DNA of 64,000 bases, from NCBI GenBank assembly GCA_032718865.1, contig JALUTQ010000006.1:203675-267674 (forward strand), read 5' to 3'. Every line of letters starts with the position of its first letter. Position 1 is the first letter of the stretch. Shown one piece after another: positions 63,071-64,000 of this stretch. Position numbers and translations under genes: made by a program. The notes below the pieces were generated by a model, which saw only the letters and a program-made list of their open reading frames with translations, did no database searches and was not told the origin of the DNA. The stretch comes from Tilletia caries. Taxonomy: Eukaryota > Basidiomycota > Exobasidiomycetes > Tilletiales > Tilletiaceae.

Positions 63071-63329
63071 TGGTATATCCCGCTCGTTTTCAAGTCAGTC
63101 CTCGACTTCGCTCCGGCCGACGACGACCCTTTTGCAGAGGTTCGTGCTCCTTCGGATGTGTTGGCGACGGGGACTCGGGTGTCGGGCGCGGGATCGTTGT
63201 CGGGTCAGGAGGAGGGGGATTCGTCATCGACCTCGCCCGTCGCTGGGAAGGACGACACGGTCGAATTCCTCGACGCCACTGCTGCCGTCGTTCCGCCTTC
63301 GTCGCGTCGCGTCCGAACCCCTGCCTGAG

Positions 63330-63833
63330 AGTCTCCGGGACTTCCAGGTCGGCACCGTTCGCCCCGCCCCGTCGTCGGAGCTTCAAGACTTGCTCCGTGG
63401 GCCCCTTCCGCGGCCCCGCTCCTTCCAGGAAGGGTCTCACCTCCTCGTCCTCACCGAGCGACCCGTCGCCTTCCTCTCGCGACTCACCTCCCCGGCCGAA
63501 GAAAAGCTTGTCGCGGCGGAGCTCGAGTTGGGTTGCCTCGCTTGGGCTTTCCATAAGTTCGCGCACCTCCTGGAAGGCGCCGACCTGACCGTCGTGACCG
63601 ACCACGCCCCTATGGAGCGGATGCTGCGGTCCTCGGCTAACACGACGTATGGGCCCACAGTCACACGTTGTCGGGCTTTCATTATGCCTCACCTCGGCAA
63701 CATTCGATTCGTTTACCGCCCCGGACCCCGGCATACCAACGCTGATGCCCTTTCTCGCCTTATTCCTGACCAGGGACGGTCAGCTTCTGGCGGTGGGGAT
63801 GTGCTGGAGAGCCAGACCATTACTCCCAAGTAG
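63330..63833 (+). pseudogene. Ty3/gypsy RNase H domain relic
   Basis: The frame ending at 63833 reads SPAEEKLVAAELELGCLAWAFHKFAHLLEGADLTVVTDHAPMERML, then FIMPHLGNIRFVYRPGPRHTNADALSRL. The catalytic Glu (AELE), Asp (TDHAP) and final Asp (ADALSR) of a gypsy-type RNase H are present. The upstream half to about 63330 (SLRDFQVGTVRPAP, EGSHLLVLTERPVAFLSR) fits the end of reverse transcriptase loosely. No complete pol frame, primer site or LTR is visible in the window, so this is a fragment. Confidence 0.75.
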
Positions 63834-64000
63834 CTAGTTTGATCATGATCACCTTTTCCCGTTCCGCTCCGTTCCGCTCTCTCTCTCTCTCACACTCGAT
63901 CGATCACTCCACGTTTCTTCCCCTTTCCGCCCTCAGATCGTTGCGCAACGGCGTGGCAGCCGGCTCTTCTCTTTTTCCTTCTTCTCACGCCTCGGCTTCT
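63834..64000. other. Window end, nothing recognised
   Basis: C/T-rich sequence with a (CT)n run follows the RNase H stop. It could be gypsy 3' sequence, but the window ends. Confidence 0.3.

Overview
This window is a eukaryotic nuclear segment, almost certainly from a basidiomycete fungus. The genes are split by many short GT-AG introns, mostly 50-100 nt, and proteins assembled across them match conserved fungal families. The mobile DNA carries a DUF6589-type protein, a DD35E integrase and hAT-like non-autonomous elements, a mixture seen often in Basidiomycota. I cannot fix the class or genus from sequence alone. No rRNA gene, intact tRNA gene or CRISPR array was seen.

Region 1 (1-16.7 kb) is gene-dense. 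It holds the 3' end of a Gly-rich/RGG protein, an M18 aspartyl aminopeptidase (-), an ISC1-type neutral sphingomyelinase (+), a tandem pair of unknown paralogous genes with duplicated promoters (-), a SAM methyltransferase of the Tmt1 type (-), the ribosome-biogenesis factor Rrp5 (-) and a 95-codon three-exon gene (+).

Region 2 (17.2-23.8 kb) is a mobile cluster. A 521-bp non-autonomous TIR element with a 10-bp target duplication lies 66 bp from a 5.93-kb element. The larger element has about 290-bp near-perfect TIRs and a perfect 8-bp target duplication. It carries two convergent genes: an intact DD35E integrase/transposase and a coiled-coil protein with a PHD-type zinc finger.

Region 3 (24.2-40 kb) is again ordinary gene space: a secreted Cys-rich repeat protein, a PTM1/GPR107-like membrane protein, quinolinate phosphoribosyltransferase, ESS2/DGCR14, a DCAF11-type WD40 protein, an APSES-SAM transcription factor and proteasome subunit alpha-1. 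Several genes are divergent pairs sharing 130-290 bp promoters.

Region 4 (40.25-47.1 kb) is a 6.84-kb TIR element inserted upstream of the proteasome gene, with a 9-bp target duplication. It encodes a DUF6589 protein and a RecQ-like DEAH helicase. Its tips match the 521-bp element of region 2, so autonomous and non-autonomous members of one family occur in the same window.

Region 5 (47.1-64 kb) is a transposon graveyard. It contains a Helitron Rep relic, Ulp1-protease, gypsy RNase H and Msp1-like AAA-ATPase fragments, at least four MITE or foldback elements (three with recognisable 7-8 bp target duplications), tRNA-like Pol III boxes and one apparently intact two-exon zinc-finger gene.

Exon borders were derived by hand from splice motifs and reading phase. 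Where the text says the phases close, the summed exon lengths are divisible by three without an internal stop.
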